The notes beneath the pieces were generated by a model. It did not search any database. It was given only the letters and a program-made list of their open reading frames with translations, and had not been told where the DNA came from. A stretch of DNA of 16,166 bases from an uncultured Bacteroidales bacterium (GTDB lineage Bacteria; Bacteroidota; Bacteroidia; Bacteroidales; Bacteroidaceae): NCBI GenBank assembly GCA_937876995.1, contig CALEFD010000078.1, positions 1 through 16,166 of the forward strand. Reading direction: 5' to 3'. Made by a program: the position numbers and the translations under genes. How positions within the stretch are numbered: the first letter of the stretch is position 1; every line of letters starts with the position of its first letter. Shown here one piece after another: positions 15,301 through 16,166 of the stretch.

Positions 15301-16166
15301 TTATTCGTGACGACTATAGTTTGGAGCTTCACTGGTAATAGCCACATCGTGTGGATGACTCTCTGCTACACCTGCATTTGTGATACGAGTAAACTTAGCA
15401 TTGTGCAACTGCTTAATGTTTGCAGCACCACAATAACCCATACCTGAACGTAAACCACCTACCAACTGATAGATAACTTCGTACAATGTACCTTTATAAG
15501 GAACACGAGCAGCAATACCTTCCGGAACAAGTTTCTTAACATCACACTGATCTGCCTGGAAATAGCGGTCTTTTGAACCATTTTCCATAGCTTCCAATGA
15601 ACCCATTCCACGATAAGATTTAAACTTACGACCATTAAAGATAATAGTATCACCTGGAGCCTCTTCTGTACCGGCAACCAAAGAACCTATCATTACACAA
15701 TAACCGCCGGCAGCCAAAGCTTTAACCACGTCGCCTGAATAGCGCAGACCACCATCGGCTATCAATGGAACACCTGTTCCTTCCAAAGCCTTTGCTACGT
15801 CGTAAACTGCAGAAAGCTGAGGTACGCCCACACCTGCAACCACACGAGTAGTACAGATAGAACCCGGACCTATACCCACTTTAACAGCATCTGCACCAGC
15901 TTCAACAAGCATCTTAGCAGCTTCGCCGGTAGCAATATTACCCACTACAATATCAATATTTGGGAAACGTTTTTTAGCCTCTTTCAGCTTTTCTACAACA
16001 CCCTTTGAATGACCGTGAGCAGTATCAATAACTATAGCATCTGCACCTGCATCTACAAGAGCCTGCATACGTTCCAATGTATCGTTGGTAACACCTACAC
16101 CAGCTGCTACACGCAAACGGCCTTTGCTATCTTTACAAGCCATAGGTTTATCCTTTGCCTTTGTAA
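15301..16166 (-). CDS. guaB: IMP dehydrogenase (N-terminus beyond the window)
   Basis: The C-terminal 287 residues of inosine-5'-monophosphate dehydrogenase, which converts IMP to XMP with NAD+, the committed step of guanine nucleotide synthesis. The frame is open to the right edge; the ATG at 16141-16143 is internal, since upstream codons continue in frame (KDKP before MACKDSKGRLRV). The catalytic cysteine is in GPGSICTTRVVAGVG. The IMP phosphate-binding stretches GGLRYSGD and GSLVAGTEEAPGD, the YRGMGSLEAM segment, the flap residues EGIAARVPYKG and the C-terminal EAPNYSRHE are all present. The first part of the barrel and the CBS domains lie outside. It is the first visible gene of the right-hand operon, whose promoter must be to the right of the window. 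Confidence 0.97.
   Translation of the reverse strand, partial: TKAKDKPMACKDSKGRLRVAAGVGVTNDTLERMQALVDAGADAIVIDTAHGHSKGVVEKLKEAKKRFPNIDIVVGNIATGEAAKMLVEAGADAVKVGIGPGSICTTRVVAGVGVPQLSAVYDVAKALEGTGVPLIADGGLRYSGDVVKALAAGGYCVMIGSLVAGTEEAPGDTIIFNGRKFKSYRGMGSLEAMENGSKDRYFQADQCDVKKLVPEGIAARVPYKGTLYEVIYQLVGGLRSGMGYCGAANIKQLHNAKFTRITNAGVAESHPHDVAITSEAPNYSRHE

Noticed and set aside
1..16166. CRISPR array, insertion sequence, prophage or defence island
   Set aside because: I found no regularly spaced repeats, transposase, integrase, terminal inverted repeats or phage genes. Every long reading stretch is assigned to a housekeeping or envelope gene.

Overview
The window is a stretch of Bacteroidota chromosome, probably order Bacteroidales. 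The protein families point there: a TonB-dependent receptor with a carboxypeptidase-like N-terminal domain, a Bacteroidota-type OstA-like protein and tandem SurA-type chaperones. So do the promoters, which match the Bacteroidota pattern TTTG-N18-20-TAnnTTTG and are not E. coli-like. Shine-Dalgarno sequences are not evident. I cannot name a genus.

Left block (1-6502, all minus strand). In transcription order it reads cstA, then ysxC/engB, then a TonB-dependent receptor gene broken by a frameshift, then mutS, which runs off the left edge. The genes overlap by 1 and 17 nt or lie 8 nt apart, so they look like one operon. It would start at a good promoter at 6529-6560, with an 8-bp inverted repeat at the likely transcription start.

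Centre (6503-7841). A tRNA-Val(UAC) on the minus strand has its own promoter and a strong intrinsic terminator. trpS lies divergently on the plus strand and converges on mutL, with a hairpin at the junction.

Right block (7842-16166, all minus strand). In transcription order it reads guaB (N-terminus outside the window), a SurA/PpiD-like isomerase, a lipoprotein related to the SurA chaperone region, a two-parvulin SurA, a large OstA-like protein, a 99-residue single-span membrane protein, and mutL. Gaps are 11 nt or less and several stop and start codons overlap, so this is a tightly coupled operon. Its core looks like an outer-membrane biogenesis module: periplasmic chaperones for beta-barrel proteins plus a lipopolysaccharide-transport-like OstA. 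Purine synthesis and mismatch repair genes sit at its two ends.

Most of the window is housekeeping sequence, and I see no mobile element, CRISPR array or defence system. The points most worth a second look are the receptor frameshift, a reversal of strand base asymmetry near 6.5-6.8 kb although the genes on both sides run the same way, the inverted repeat on the cstA start site, and a MutL whose endonuclease motifs look degenerate.
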